DNA from: Toxonevra muliebris
Lineage: Eukaryota > Arthropoda > Insecta > Diptera > Pallopteridae
NCBI GenBank assembly: GCA_963691655.1
Contig: OY829330.1
Span: forward strand, 2,666,001 to 2,730,000
Length of the DNA: 64,000 nt
Direction of reading: 5' to 3'
In this document: positions 45,601 through 56,348 of the stretch, in pieces
How the letters are laid out: each line of letters opens with the position of its first letter
Position numbering within the stretch: the first letter of the stretch is position 1
Program-made: the position numbers and the translations under genes
Notes under the pieces: model-generated
The model's database searches: none
Seen by the model: only the letters and a program-made list of their open reading frames with translations
Told to the model about the DNA's origin: nothing

Positions 45601-47450
45601 ATCGACAGGACACGTGCAAAGCTTCTACTATGATGCTCAATTAGTGAAGGCTGTTAGCAGATTCGATAGAACGCATTGTCGTGCGGCCGACGGTCGCTTT
45701 ATTGTGCAGCTACCTTTCAAAGCAACGGTGCTCTAAGGAGAATCCAGGAACGCTGCGATTCGCTCGTTGCTGCGTATGGAGAAACATTTCGAACATGACA
45801 AAGGTTTAAATCAGCAGTATACTGACTTCATGCGTGAGCTCATTCAAATGGGGCATATGGAACCGGTCTATGATGTACCAAGCAACACGTATTATTTGCC
45901 GCACCACGCTGTTTTCAAGGAGTCGAGTACCACTACTAAATTGAGAGTGGTCTTTAATGCGTCTATTAAATCATCCTCGGGAATTTCCTTAACGATGTCC
46001 TATTGATCGGGCCACAGCTACGGCACGAGCTATTTGCTTTACTCGTTCGATTTAGAACTCACCGTTTCACTATCACCGACGATGTGGAAAAAATGTATCG
46101 TCAGGTTGTGGTATCCAAAGACCACACCGATTATCAGCGCATTGTGTGGCGCGAAAATCCAGCACTGCCAGTGCAAGACTACCGTTTACTACGAGTTACC
46201 TACGGCATCGCTTCAGCTTCTTTTTTAGCCGCTAGGTCTTTTCAACAGACAGCTAAAGTGTGCGACGTGACTCATAATGAAGATGCAAAGGTCATTTTTA
46301 ACGATTTTTATATGGATTCCTGACGGATTCCTCATCAGCACAGTCACTCCGTTTACTACAAGAAGGTGTTTCTAAGGTACTCAACTCCAGGGGCTTCCAG
46401 CTGCGCCAATGGGCCACAAATTCTAAGACCCTTGCGAAAGGTCTGCCCAATGTTTCGCAACAGGTGTCACATTATTTAGCAAACGAACAGGAGGTTCATA
46501 CTTTGGGACTACTTTGGAACACCGAATATGATTATCTTACATTTAAAGTCAATCTGAAGGCACCACCTCTTTGTATGACCCTCTGGGGCTGCTTGCGCCA
46601 TGTACAATCAAGGCGAAAATACTGTTTCAGCAAATTTGGGGTGCTGATGTGGATTGGGACGAACCAGTTCCGGAAAACATTGCAAATCAGTGGCTTATAC
46701 ATCGCAAGGAATTAGTAAAATTATTGGCGCTTAAGCTAAGCCGTTGGCTGGGCAACGAGGGAAGCGGCGCATCTACAAAGTTTTACGGATGCTTCTGAGC
46801 GCGCATCGCTTCACAATAGTCACATTCGTCAATCGCGCCGCTGCGATGTATGCTCTTATAGTTCGTTCAGATGGTACCATCACAGCCGCTCTGGTGAGCG
46901 CACGTACCAAAGTTGCACCCCTCAAGGCCACTACATTGCTTCGATTAGAGTTATGTGCTGCACATCTTGACGTTAAGCTCGTAAGCCACGTAAAAGCCAC
47001 TTTGGTGAATCAGACGCATCCCATATATGCGTGGACGGACTCCACCGTCACTCTTGAATGGTTACAAGTCCATCCAGGTCGATGATCAACATTTGTTGCT
47101 TACCGTGTGGCCAACATCCAAGAAACGGTCCCCGCTAAATACTGGGGGCACGTACGCTCTGAGTGCAATCCTGCGGATTGCGCATCCAGATGCGTAACTC
47201 CTTCAGAGATTTTGCAGCACAGGCTGTGGTAGTCTGGGCCATCTTGGTTAATGGACACATGGTCCAGGCGCCTATCCATATGACGAATGTTGAACTTAAG
47301 AACTTAAGTGAAAAAGACAGCAGCACATTTGGTGCAATCGCTCGTATCCTAGGAGCTACTAACCAAATATACATCATATTCCAAAATAAAAAGAGTAACC
47401 GCCTACTTACTCCGATTCATCAACAGCCTTCGTTTTAAGTTACAAGTGCA
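45601..47450 (+). pseudogene. BEL/Pao reverse transcriptase and RNase H
   Basis: RT blocks: TKLRVVFNASIKSSSG near 45935-45980, FTITDDVEKMYRQVVVS near 46065-46115, YRLLRVTYGIASASF near 46180-46225. Catalytic Y-x-D-D is altered: FYMDS with a frameshift near 46310-46325. Connection: PLGLLAPCTIKAKILFQ near 46577-46627. RNase H: LRLELCAAHL near 46935-46965 and IYAWTDSTVTLEWLQ near 47020-47065. Then AKYWGHVRSECNPADCASR near 47135-47190 leads to the integrase spacer. At least six frameshifts or stops. Not functional. Confidence 0.8.
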
Positions 47451-48410
47451 GAGGATATATGGACCATTATCGTGCAAAGAAGTCGAAGAAGCAGAACTGC
47501 CTCTGATAAAGTATACACAGCTCAATACATTTTTTTATTAAATTTCTTGTTGCAGGGTGAACAAGCCCATATCATTACGAAGTAATCTAGTACGGTTGCA
47601 CCCCTTTCTCGACGAAAATGGACTACTCTGGGTGGGTGGTCGAATTAAGCATGCAGCTGTGGCACGGAATCGTAATACCAAAGGGCTCTCCGCTCGCCAG
47701 ACTTATCGCACTTGACATTCACAAGCTGACGTTGCATGGTGGTCCTCAAATGATGCAAACAGTGTTGCAACGCCCCTTCTGGGTCATATCGGCCCGTAGC
47801 TTAATCCGTCAGATCTATCGCAATTGCGAATGCGCAATACTGGGAGGTTGGAATTAAGCGAGTCAAATATCACCTTAAGCGAGCCCTCAGTGATGCCTTG
47901 TTAACGTATGAAGAATTCAGCACGCTTTTGGCTGAAATAGAGGCCCGTGTTAACTCCCGCCCACTTTGTTCCCACTCGACGAATGTGAATGACTTAGAAA
48001 TCTTAACGCCTGGCCATTTTTTAATTGCGGAACCTTTAAAATCGCTTGCTGAGCCTGAAAATATTGAATTCCGGGGATCTTTGGACAAACGCTGGCAAGC
48101 CATATTCGCCATAAGACAGCATTGCTGGCAACGTTGGCGTAACAAGTATATCACCAGCCTCCAGAAGCGCTACCACTTGGTGCGTTCATCACCCAACTTA
48201 GAAGTGGATGACATGGTAATTATATCTGACGAGAGGGTACCCCTACTAAGTGGAAACTAGCTAAAGTGTCATCCTGGTTCTCATGGTTGTGTCCGCGTTG
48301 TGTTGCTGAAGACCCTTGCTGGCGAATATTTGCGACCTGTTGTTATACTCTGTCGTTTACCAACAAAGCACGATATCTTCTTCGAAAGGAAAGACTAATG
48401 AAAATTGATA
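47451..48410 (+). pseudogene. BEL/Pao integrase, core deleted, with DUF5641-type C-terminus
   Basis: The N-terminal zinc-binding part is readable (HKLTLHGGPQMMQTVLQRPF near 47732-47790, then IYRNCECA). The DDE core that should follow is absent: the sequence jumps to WEVGIKRVKYHLKRALSD near 47850-47895. Then EEFSTLLAEIEARVNSRPL, and the C-terminal domain WRNKYITSLQKRYHLVR with DDMVIISDE near 48200-48230. Without the core the enzyme could not integrate DNA. Confidence 0.8.
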
Positions 48411-48514
48411 TCTACGTACTCTCAAATTTATTATTAAAATTGTAAAACTTGTTAATTGAAATTTAAATTTATGTTGAACTCTGTACTCACGTAGTTCAAG
48501 GGCGGCGACATGTT

Positions 48515-49063
48515 TAGTGATGATTTAATACAAGTAAATACAAGTAAATACTCGATACTTTTCATTCGATTCAAGTACTTTTTTTACTCGATGTTATACC
48601 ATAAGTATTTTACTTGGTATCGGAAAAAAGGATCAGTATCGGATACTCGATACTTTTGGAAAATATTTATTTAAAAAACTGACATATGGCTATACAATAT
48701 TTAAAATTGTGGATCGTATTAAAATATTTTACAACAATCAATAATATATTTCAAATTGAAATTAACGTCATATTTATATGATTCACGTGTTTCCAGTAGA
48801 AATATCTCAAAACCATAATGTATAGGCGAAAAACTCGTGCTGAATAGTGTAAACAGTATGTGGTATCACAATGGGCTGTTCTGGCTTGAATGTGTTCCTC
48901 GACAACCAGTTAAAAAGAAGCATAATTTGTCTCTTTAAACGAGTATTCGATACAAGTACATATTCGATACTTTTTTCAGATATTTTCTGTAGCATCGATA
49001 CTATTATTCAATACAAGTAATGAGTAAAAGTATCGATACTATGTGGGTATCGAATCAACACTA
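48515..49063. mobile_element. hAT-like MITE in the LTR
   Basis: 549 bp. Left end TAGTGATGATTTAATAC and the complement of the right end TAGTGTTGATTCGATAC agree at 14 of 17 positions. The flanking octamers GACATGTT and GGCATTTT agree at 6 of 8. The interior repeats GATACTCGATAC-like motifs many times. A SINE fragment lies inside. No transposase. Confidence 0.7.
48856..48910 (+). mobile_element. Diverged SINE fragment
   Basis: TATGTGGTATCACAATGGGC, then TGTGTTCCTCGACAACCAG, corresponds to the 3' half of the SINE body (complement of about 39735-39800), with several substitutions and a gap. Older than the two larger copies. Confidence 0.75.
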
Positions 49064-49232
49064 GGCATTTTGACGCCCCTTATGTCACTTATGTTGTGTC
49101 TACCCTAACGTCACTTCTCGTATACAAGTCAGTCGTTTCTATACAGTCCACTTGTCAAGACGTAATAAAGACCATTCGAATACAAATCACGTTTCTTCTT
49201 TTTATCAGATTCAACTCAAACTAAAGCAACAC

Positions 49233-49553
49233 ATGTTATTTTTTTAATTAATTAATTTTTTCTGGCACTGCTAAAAAGTTTTTTTACTCTTCTTTTAGCA
49301 CGCGGTTACTTTTCTTCTTTTAACACATATATACACTTCACGCTCTGAACTCAAAATGACATGAAAATTTTGCTTTCGGCATGACAAACAATACTATATA
49401 TTAAGTTAATGGACGTCAGTGAGATATAACGGAGAAAATGACACTGTCCTGACCCTGACAGCGCCCCGACCATGACGACACTGCTCTACCTATTTACTTT
49501 CGCCTCGATAAAAAAACAGTAAACAGAAAACTGCTGGTTTTGAGAAATGTCAC
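49233..49553. other. Short AT-rich stretch
   Basis: No gene seen. A TTAACCCTTTAACGCCCG motif at 49554 and AAAGGTTAA at 49927-49935 could be the two ends of a very short TTAA-type MITE split by the SINE, but the termini match poorly. Confidence 0.35.
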
Positions 49554-49627
49554 TTAACCCTTTAACGCCCGAATTTTACAATCATCACAACTAAATTTGA
49601 TCCCTCTACATTGATTTGCTTGTCCTT

Positions 49628-49913
49628 AGGTTGGTTAGGTTGGAGTGGCTGTCGAGAGACACACTTAGGCCTGAACGGCCCATTGTGATACCACATAGTT
49701 GGACCTACAGCTTAACGCCGATTCCGAACGGCGGTGTGGCAATTTTTTATCGGCTTGGTGGTTTTGCCATTACCAACCAATGTGTGTACTTGTACACTAT
49801 CTTATAATTCTCATACACTTCATATTGATAGTGAATATAAGAAAGTAATGAAAATTAACCACCAGACGAAGACGGGAATCTAACCCAAACCTCCCAGATG
49901 AAAGTCTAGTGCA
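49628..49913 (-). mobile_element. tRNA-derived SINE, second copy, 5'-truncated
   Basis: 286 bp, very similar to 39728-40031. The 9-bp duplication CTTGTCCTT flanks it at 49619-49627 and 49914-49922. The first 20 or so bases, including the A box, are absent at the 5' end (49913), and the B box carries one change (GGTTAGATTCC). Only a few other differences, so the insertion is young. Confidence 0.95.
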
Positions 49914-49935
49914 CTTGTCCTTTATTAAAGGTTAA

Positions 49936-51539
49936 AAAAATATAGCAATGGAGCTGTGAAAAGCCACTGGATAACCCGCTTCCTCCAATTTTTTGATTTA
50001 TATATTCTCTTATCTTTTATAAACATATTTGATAAAGAAAATTTTCGCTTAGTATAATTTAACGCATTTTTTTCCAAATATAGTGCAAAAAAAAATTACT
50101 TAAGCCCGAAATTATAAATGTTCGGCAATCAGAGAACGTGAAGAATACCTAACAGAACCGAATACGGATAGCGTTATTAGTAAAATTTGTTTAACCCGTT
50201 ATTTATGCAACATAAAAGTGAATGTTGGATATACGCAACAGCAGAGAAATCTAAATTGAAAAGACTTCAAAGTTACAAACACAAAGTGTATTGAACGGAT
50301 TTGTATAAGGCAGTTTTATATGTTGCGTTAACTTACGTTAAGTTATTATAATTGGACCTTTACCTCTGTGTTACTTCAAGATAATGGCAGTAAAATGCAC
50401 AATAAATTAATTAATCACCCATAATTGACAACTTTTTAGTTATTTACTGTCTCACCTTTAAGCAAATTCTAGCTTATTTTCTGCTGTCGGCCTTCACCTA
50501 CACACACTCCACTTCTTGAACCTTTGCTGCTTCTGTTCAACCCCTACCCATTTTTACACATAATGTTTACAATTACAAATAACCACTTGTACATGTGGCA
50601 TTTTTTTTGATGTATTGTATTATAAATCTCTTCATTATCTTGTGTTGTATACATAGTGGAGATTTGTAAATTCAACCTTGTGTTATATTTTCTAACAGAC
50701 AAGTTGAAGTAATAACCTGAACAATAACAGCAGCAAAATAAGCAAGTACAAAAACAAATTGGGCAAGTACCGATAATAAAATACCCTACAAACAACATTC
50801 ATATTAAAAAAAATTCTCCAATATTTTGGCTATTGAGCTTCTTGACTGATTTCGCTTTATGCACATAAGAGATGAACGAGATTAGATTCCTCAAGTTATC
50901 GCGAAAGATTTAAACTTGCTTCTGTGCCGATCCGGGGTGGCGTCTGCTACTCAGCGGCACAAATAACTGCTGTTTAAACCTTCCTTTATTGTACAAGAGA
51001 TTTTCTGATTACATCCTTGGATGCATTGCTCAACTTCCCACCCCGTGATGTTTTTGCGAAAGCAGAGGGTGTCAAAGCTGGGAACTTTTATGGCACTTGC
51101 TGGGATATTGGTGACATTGCTAAATATACTGATTTGGACCTAATATTTCTATCAAGGCCAATGATTCCAATTTTAAAACCAAGCTATAAAATCCAAATTC
51201 AGAAGCACAAATCTGATTTTGGCCGAGATTTGGAACTAGAGTTGATTGTAAGCGCATTTTCATTGACGGCTTCAAAAGGGAAAATGGTTCGGGATCAGGA
51301 GACTTCATTGAAAATGACCAAGTCCATCTGCATCTGTATCTCTAGCATTTCTCTCTTTGGGTGCGTGCTTCTATTTTTCAAGCAGAAGTTTTTACAATCA
51401 CAACATGAAAACTGGTTCTGCACTCAAAATTCAGACTTAATTGTGTTGGAAAACATAATAAAAAATGTATCCGCCGAAACTGTTTTATTGGGCCCATAAC
51501 CCGTACTCACTTTATCGTCTGCAGCCGACAAGACCACCA
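49936..51539. other. Stretch with one unassigned open frame
   Basis: The frame 51017-51499 (160 codons, plus) starts MDALLNFPPRDVFAKAEGVK and has one hydrophobic segment (SICICISSISLFGCVLLFF). I do not recognise it; it may be chance or an old TE. No other signal. Confidence 0.35.
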
Positions 51540-51960
51540 TTAATGAGTGAGTTGATTTGACCCACAATCGTAAATGGAAGGTACTGAGGGGCTTTAGACA
51601 AACATGTTACCTGTTATATAGAAGCGTCTAACGGACTTTCTGTTGTCACTTAACAGAAAGAGCTGTAGGCAGCCCGTGGGATTATATACAGGTGACTTCT
51701 CTTGGGCCAAGCATTTAAATATGATCGGTCTAAGAGCCAGCACTTTCTGTGCTGCTTGAGGTTTGGAGGAAGAATGAGAAGAGATGGCATATTTATCATA
51801 TTTTGCACTGGTGTTGAGAGACGAGTACCTGAACTCTTTGACAACGCAAGATCAACTCAGATTCATTAATAAATCTGGTAGATTTAAAGAGTAGTAACAC
51901 AGGAAGTACGTGGGAGGGAGTCTAATTTCATTCCTCCGCAGAATGATTAAATTTTGATTA
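51540..51960 (+). pseudogene. Probable LINE C-terminal fragment
   Basis: In shifting plus-strand frames: LGPSI near 51700, GLRASTFCAA-GLEEE near 51727-51770, LVLRDEYLNSLTTQDQLRF near 51808-51865, INKSGRF. The order Cys cluster, then a short helical tail ending in FI-x-SGRF, matches the C-terminus of R1/LOA-like ORF2 proteins. Very decayed. Confidence 0.45.
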
Positions 51961-52854
51961 TGGAAATTTTTTTCATATTATTCAGGCTAAAAAAGTCATC
52001 CTATATAATTATGATAAATTCATACAAATTAAATTAATATATTAATATTTATTTATACATACAAAATTATTACATAGTTCACAAGAAGCGAATACATTCC
52101 TACTTTTTTACTCTTTTTGGGAGGCCACAACGATTACTGAAATACCATGCTAAGTTAAAAACGAGTAAAATAGCAATAAGGAGTAAGTTATTTTTAGCTT
52201 TGAAGTACTACAAGTGCAATTGGATGAGTTTTATTTGTTTCTACAAAGAAAACAGTTCAAAAAAGAATATATCAATTTACTTTGGTCAACAATATTTGAA
52301 TGTATTCCAATTTTCCGGAGTTACTAATATTGTGTATAAGGGCATATACATTTATATTATCTCCAATAACTTTAACTGATGTGTTCGTTTTAAACTTTAG
52401 GTTCTTATTTTATTTTGCCTAATAATGCTTTTTAATTTTTTTGGGAGGACTTAATTTTTAAATTTCCCCGTTGCATTCGGATGCTTGTTTATTTTTGTGA
52501 GTTGCTTTTAGAAGTTGAGCTTTTTATTAATCTCGACTCGGTTTTTCACTTTGATTCATTTTTTATGCATTACGTACATAATAATAATGTGTAATTTGTC
52601 TTAAATTCACTAACTCGTCGAAATTTTTTTTTTATATATTTCGATTCCTGATTATGAACATTATAAGCAGTTGTTAACTGATCCAAACTAATATAACCTG
52701 TACACAAAATGTAGGGTGTCATAATAATAAGCAAAACATTACGTTTAAGGTCCATGCTATCTCGTTCTCATTTCATTTCATTCTTTGCTACACGAAAACT
52801 GCAACTGTATATTTTGATTCCCCATCTTTCTTCCTCACTCGGGCATTACATTTA
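51961..52854. other. AT-rich stretch, nothing recognised
   Basis: Runs of T and A, no credible ORF, TIR or RNA gene. Confidence 0.4.
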
Positions 52855-53307
52855 TGGTATAAACACAACCAAAGCAGCCGACCTCAGCTTCAATAACAAA
52901 CATATCGAATTTTATGAACTTGTATGGCGGCTGCCTGCCGCCTCAGCGACGCTACACTAGATTCTATTCAAATTCTCTCAACTTCATAATGTTTTCTCTC
53001 TTGTGCCACATTGGTAAAAAAAAGCCAGGTGCTGCCAAGTTTAAGTACGAAAACATTTGAGTTTCTTTCGAGTTTTGCTTTGTTTCTTCTTTCGCTTTAG
53101 CTTTGTGTCTTGATTCTTTTGATGATTTTGCACAAATAAACGAAGTAAATAATTTTAATTTATGCAAAAATCATTTCTAATGCAGAATCTTGAATTTTTC
53201 CTTTTCTTTTTTGCCAATTGACAATCAAATCCAATTGCTTTTGTGTGTTTATTCTCTCAGAAGAAGTAGGTGGTTTGAGGTCGGCTGCTTTAGTTGTGTT
53301 TATACCA
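52855..53307. mobile_element. MITE with 32-bp terminal inverted repeats
   Basis: 453 bp bounded by TGGTATAAACACAACCAAAG... (52855-52886) and its inverted copy (53276-53307) with a single mismatch over 32 bp. Possible flanks TTACATTTA and TTACATGGC share six bases. No transposase; the minus-strand frame at 52964-53167 has no domain. Long TIRs with a possible 9-bp duplication would suit a Mutator-like element. Confidence 0.8.
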
Positions 53308-55439
53308 TTACATGGCTACAAATGCTCAAGTCATAAGTACATATCTTTCAATTTGTGCAAGAGGGTGCTTCAGCTCCTGAGGGCTTATTAAACGCAATCG
53401 GATTTCACTTCTACTTATTTTAATTTCTATTCATCACCTCAACTTGTGTAAGGCATCATGTTGTTTCAATTGAATTGTGGGTTTGTGTATAAATGTATAG
53501 CATACTTCATTCGAATGTACATAAATAACGAAGAGGTTTGGGGCAAATGGAGTTGGGGGAGGAGTTGGGTTAGCGATACAAATGCGTAAAGGAAAATAAA
53601 GTGAATGGGTGGTATCACATCATTTTGGATAATGATGATTTCAAATGAGCGTGAAATGCCACTTGTGTGCAAATGCAACAAAACAATGCATTACAACGAA
53701 AATAACTTGTGTATCCTTTACATTTTTTGTAGTTGTTATTGTTGTTTTTATAGAATGTTTTTAATTAGTAAAGGTATTAAAGAACACTGATAAAAACTCG
53801 AATCATGCAAATGATTAAACTTAATTCGATGCATTTTGATTTTTCTACAATGGAGATTTAAGTTCAAAATCAGGGTTGTCAAGTCCACAAATTTAATGAA
53901 ATCCAAAAAGTTGATAGGCTAATACAAAAAAAAATATTCATAAAATCTGGACGCACTTTAAAGATCACGCTTACATGTAAAACTACAAAATAATTGTTCA
54001 CTAGCAGATCCAAGAGTTTTTTTTTGCGGCAAACCGGGGAATTTCCCCGATTCGGATTTGAAATTCCTAGAAATCTATATTTTCTCAACAAAAATTAAAA
54101 AAATACTATTCACAATAAAATAAGAGCAACTAATTTTGTTGTTCAATGTTATTGTAACTATTATTCCATTTAATTTGTTTTTCGTCCGTCAGTTAATTTG
54201 AGTAGTGCTTAAAAGACGTATAAAAGACTGGAAACGAAAGTACAATGCCAGACTTTAAACATCTATGGTACTAACTTATGATATTACTTGTCAAACGTAG
54301 ACTAGTTTTTTTAGGTCAGCTCTTCTCCAGCAATCTAGCTAACCTGCAATTTGCTGATATCTACATTTTAGAGAAGTTTGTAAAAACTACAAAGTCGTTC
54401 ATTAGCAACCCAGCTGACTTAAAATCTGCTGAGATCAGCGATTCAGAGAAGTTCGTTATGCCACATAAGGCTCAATAGAAAGGTAACTGCGAGTACAGCC
54501 TATGTGGTATTACCAAACTTATAACTTTATTTCAAGAGATGCACGTGGATAAAATAAGTCGTTTGCGTTTATGACTATGCGGACGACTTCACGCCAAATC
54601 AATGGTCGATTGCATTATTGATGTTAAAATATGACACAAACCGCAAATTGTTTACACTACGCTTTCACCGAAACTAACCAGGACCTCTAAACTAGACAAA
54701 AACTAGGCTTTTTCCAAATTCTCCGGATTTTGATCAAATGCTCCGATTTTTCCCTCGATCGATGAATTTCTCATCTGAGAGTCTTGAGTCGTGTTATACG
54801 GGGATTTCCGGTTTTTACAAATCGTGTTCTACGAGTGTCGTGTTGTACGGGAAAAGCCTGTACATAAAATGTTGTAATTGACAGACGTAAATATAGATTA
54901 GGTACAAATTTCCACGGCAAGAAACTACCACTGCAGTTCTATGTTCTTATTTGTTGTTACGTTTTTGTCATTGTAACTAGTCCCCAACAAAATAAGAAAT
55001 GTATACTCCCAACAAAACGTACATAAAAACGGATGCATCCGCCTTACTGGTATGAAAACAATATGTTTTTATATCTTTTTGCAAGCCTAGAAATTAATAT
55101 TACCGGCTTATCGTATTTAAAAGCGGACGTACCCACTTTGCTCACTTTTAATTGTGAGAGAAATGGTACGAGCACGGCTGTGCATACGACTGTATATTTT
55201 ATTTGCACCATAATGTTCAGGCGTAAACGTCGCAAATAATTTTTCAAACAAATTTGTTATTGCAATTTACGGCGGTGTAAACTTATACGATTTATTATTC
55301 CGTCGGATTTATGTCGTTTGAATACCCATAATATTTTTATTAATATTTCAAAAAGAGTTTTCAGAAATTCAAGCCCATACGAAAATGTGGCACGCGTCAC
55401 TTGTCCTTCTGTTTCAAAAAACTGACTGCACAACTTATG
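53308..55439. other. Intronic/intergenic stretch
   Basis: AT-rich. At about 54328-54460 two diverged tandem copies of a 75-80 bp unit each end in AGAGAAGTT (frame 54278-54478). The frames at 55033-55247 have no domain. Nothing else recognised. Confidence 0.4.
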
Positions 55440-55880
55440 GTTCTTTACCAAAATATTTGTGATCTAAACTCGAAGCTTCACGATATTTATTTAAAAAGTT
55501 TTTGGTATACGCGCCAAACTTTTGTAATCACTAAAACTTGGCTAAACCAGGCGTTTTTAATTCTGAAATACTCTACTAGGGCACCTATGAATTTTATAGA
55601 AAAGGTCGTGTTCCTAAAATTGGTGGAGGGGTCTTAATTACTGTGAATACTCATTATTCATTTGAACAAATTTTCCTATCTGATGTAAATCTTTTAGAAT
55701 TTATTTGTGTTTGTATTCAACTTGGAAATCTTAATCTTTTTATCACCTGGTCTTACATACCATGAAATTTATTGGAATTTGTATGACGTTACAAAAAATA
55801 TAATACTCTGTGCTATCCGTAAATACGCTAATGAATTTCTACACCAACTTTCGAAGTTATGTTAATTCTAAATAAATGGT
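55440..55880 (+). pseudogene. Jockey-like LINE endonuclease fragment
   Basis: Plus strand: LNSKLHDIYLKSFWYTRQTF and ITKTWLNQAF near 55465-55560 align with LNSKLEDIYLKSFDCNYHIL and TESWLKPSTY of the LINE at 21655-24545. Decayed continuation to about 55780. Same family, opposite orientation. Confidence 0.7.
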
Positions 55881-55969
55881 AAAATTATGGATTTGATTTA
55901 TGATTTTGCATGTGTGTTCAATCAGCCATCTCACCTACGCCTGGTGAACATTAAGCTTGCAGTGGGATA

Positions 55970-56115
55970 CCCGGGTAGTTTTTAAATTGAAAAAGTGCCA
56001 TTTTTGTACCTAATCTAGCTAATTCGTCAGTTCTGTTATTTCCATGTATATCACTGTGGCTTGGAATCCACGCAAGGAGTACTTTGAGTTCATTGCTTCA
56101 TATGAGTAAACGCCT
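55970..56115 (-). pseudogene. LINE RNase H fragment
   Basis: The minus strand reads LLAWIPSHSDIHGNNRTDEL and ARLGTKM, the last RNase H block (W-x-P-x-H...GN...ADELA) of R1/LOA or I-type LINEs. The preceding blocks are absent or decayed. Confidence 0.7.
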
Positions 56116-56163
56116 ACTACCAAAAGCCACTTTGGAGGTTAGTGTATACATTCGTATGTATAT

Positions 56164-56240
56164 ATGACATTCAATTGGCTTGATGGTTTACACATCAAAT
56201 CTCCTGCGTACCCTACACGCACCCATATGCTTCTTTTTTT
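56164..56240 (+). repeat. Dispersed repeat, copy 2
   Basis: Matches 35005-35080 in the same orientation. It sits about 110 bp downstream of the fuss exon's donor site, inside the intron. Confidence 0.7.
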
Positions 56241-56348
56241 AGTCGAAATAGTGCGATAACATAAGTTTTGTAAAGTATAATCATCATCTTCAGATAAAAA
56301 ACAATAACGAAATTCAATTTTGACTTAACATATTTTGAAATTACTTAC

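Larger units (their letters stand above)
48471..49232 (+). repeat. Probable 3' LTR of the BEL/Pao element, MITE-interrupted
   Basis: Begins TGTTGAACTCTGTACTCACG shortly after the end of pol and seems to end near 49230 after AATAAAGACC (polyadenylation signal at 49164-49169) and AAAGCAACACA. The partner 5' LTR is not in the window, so the borders are estimates. A hAT-like MITE (48515-49063) sits inside. Confidence 0.5.

Noticed and set aside
49554..49935. 88-bp TTAA MITE split by the second SINE
   Set aside because: The proposed TIRs (CCCTTTAACGCC and CCTTTAATAAAG) match poorly and the unit would be unusually short.
51017..51499. 160-residue plus-strand ORF as a host gene
   Set aside because: No recognised domain, no splice or promoter support, surrounded by decayed DNA; left as unassigned.
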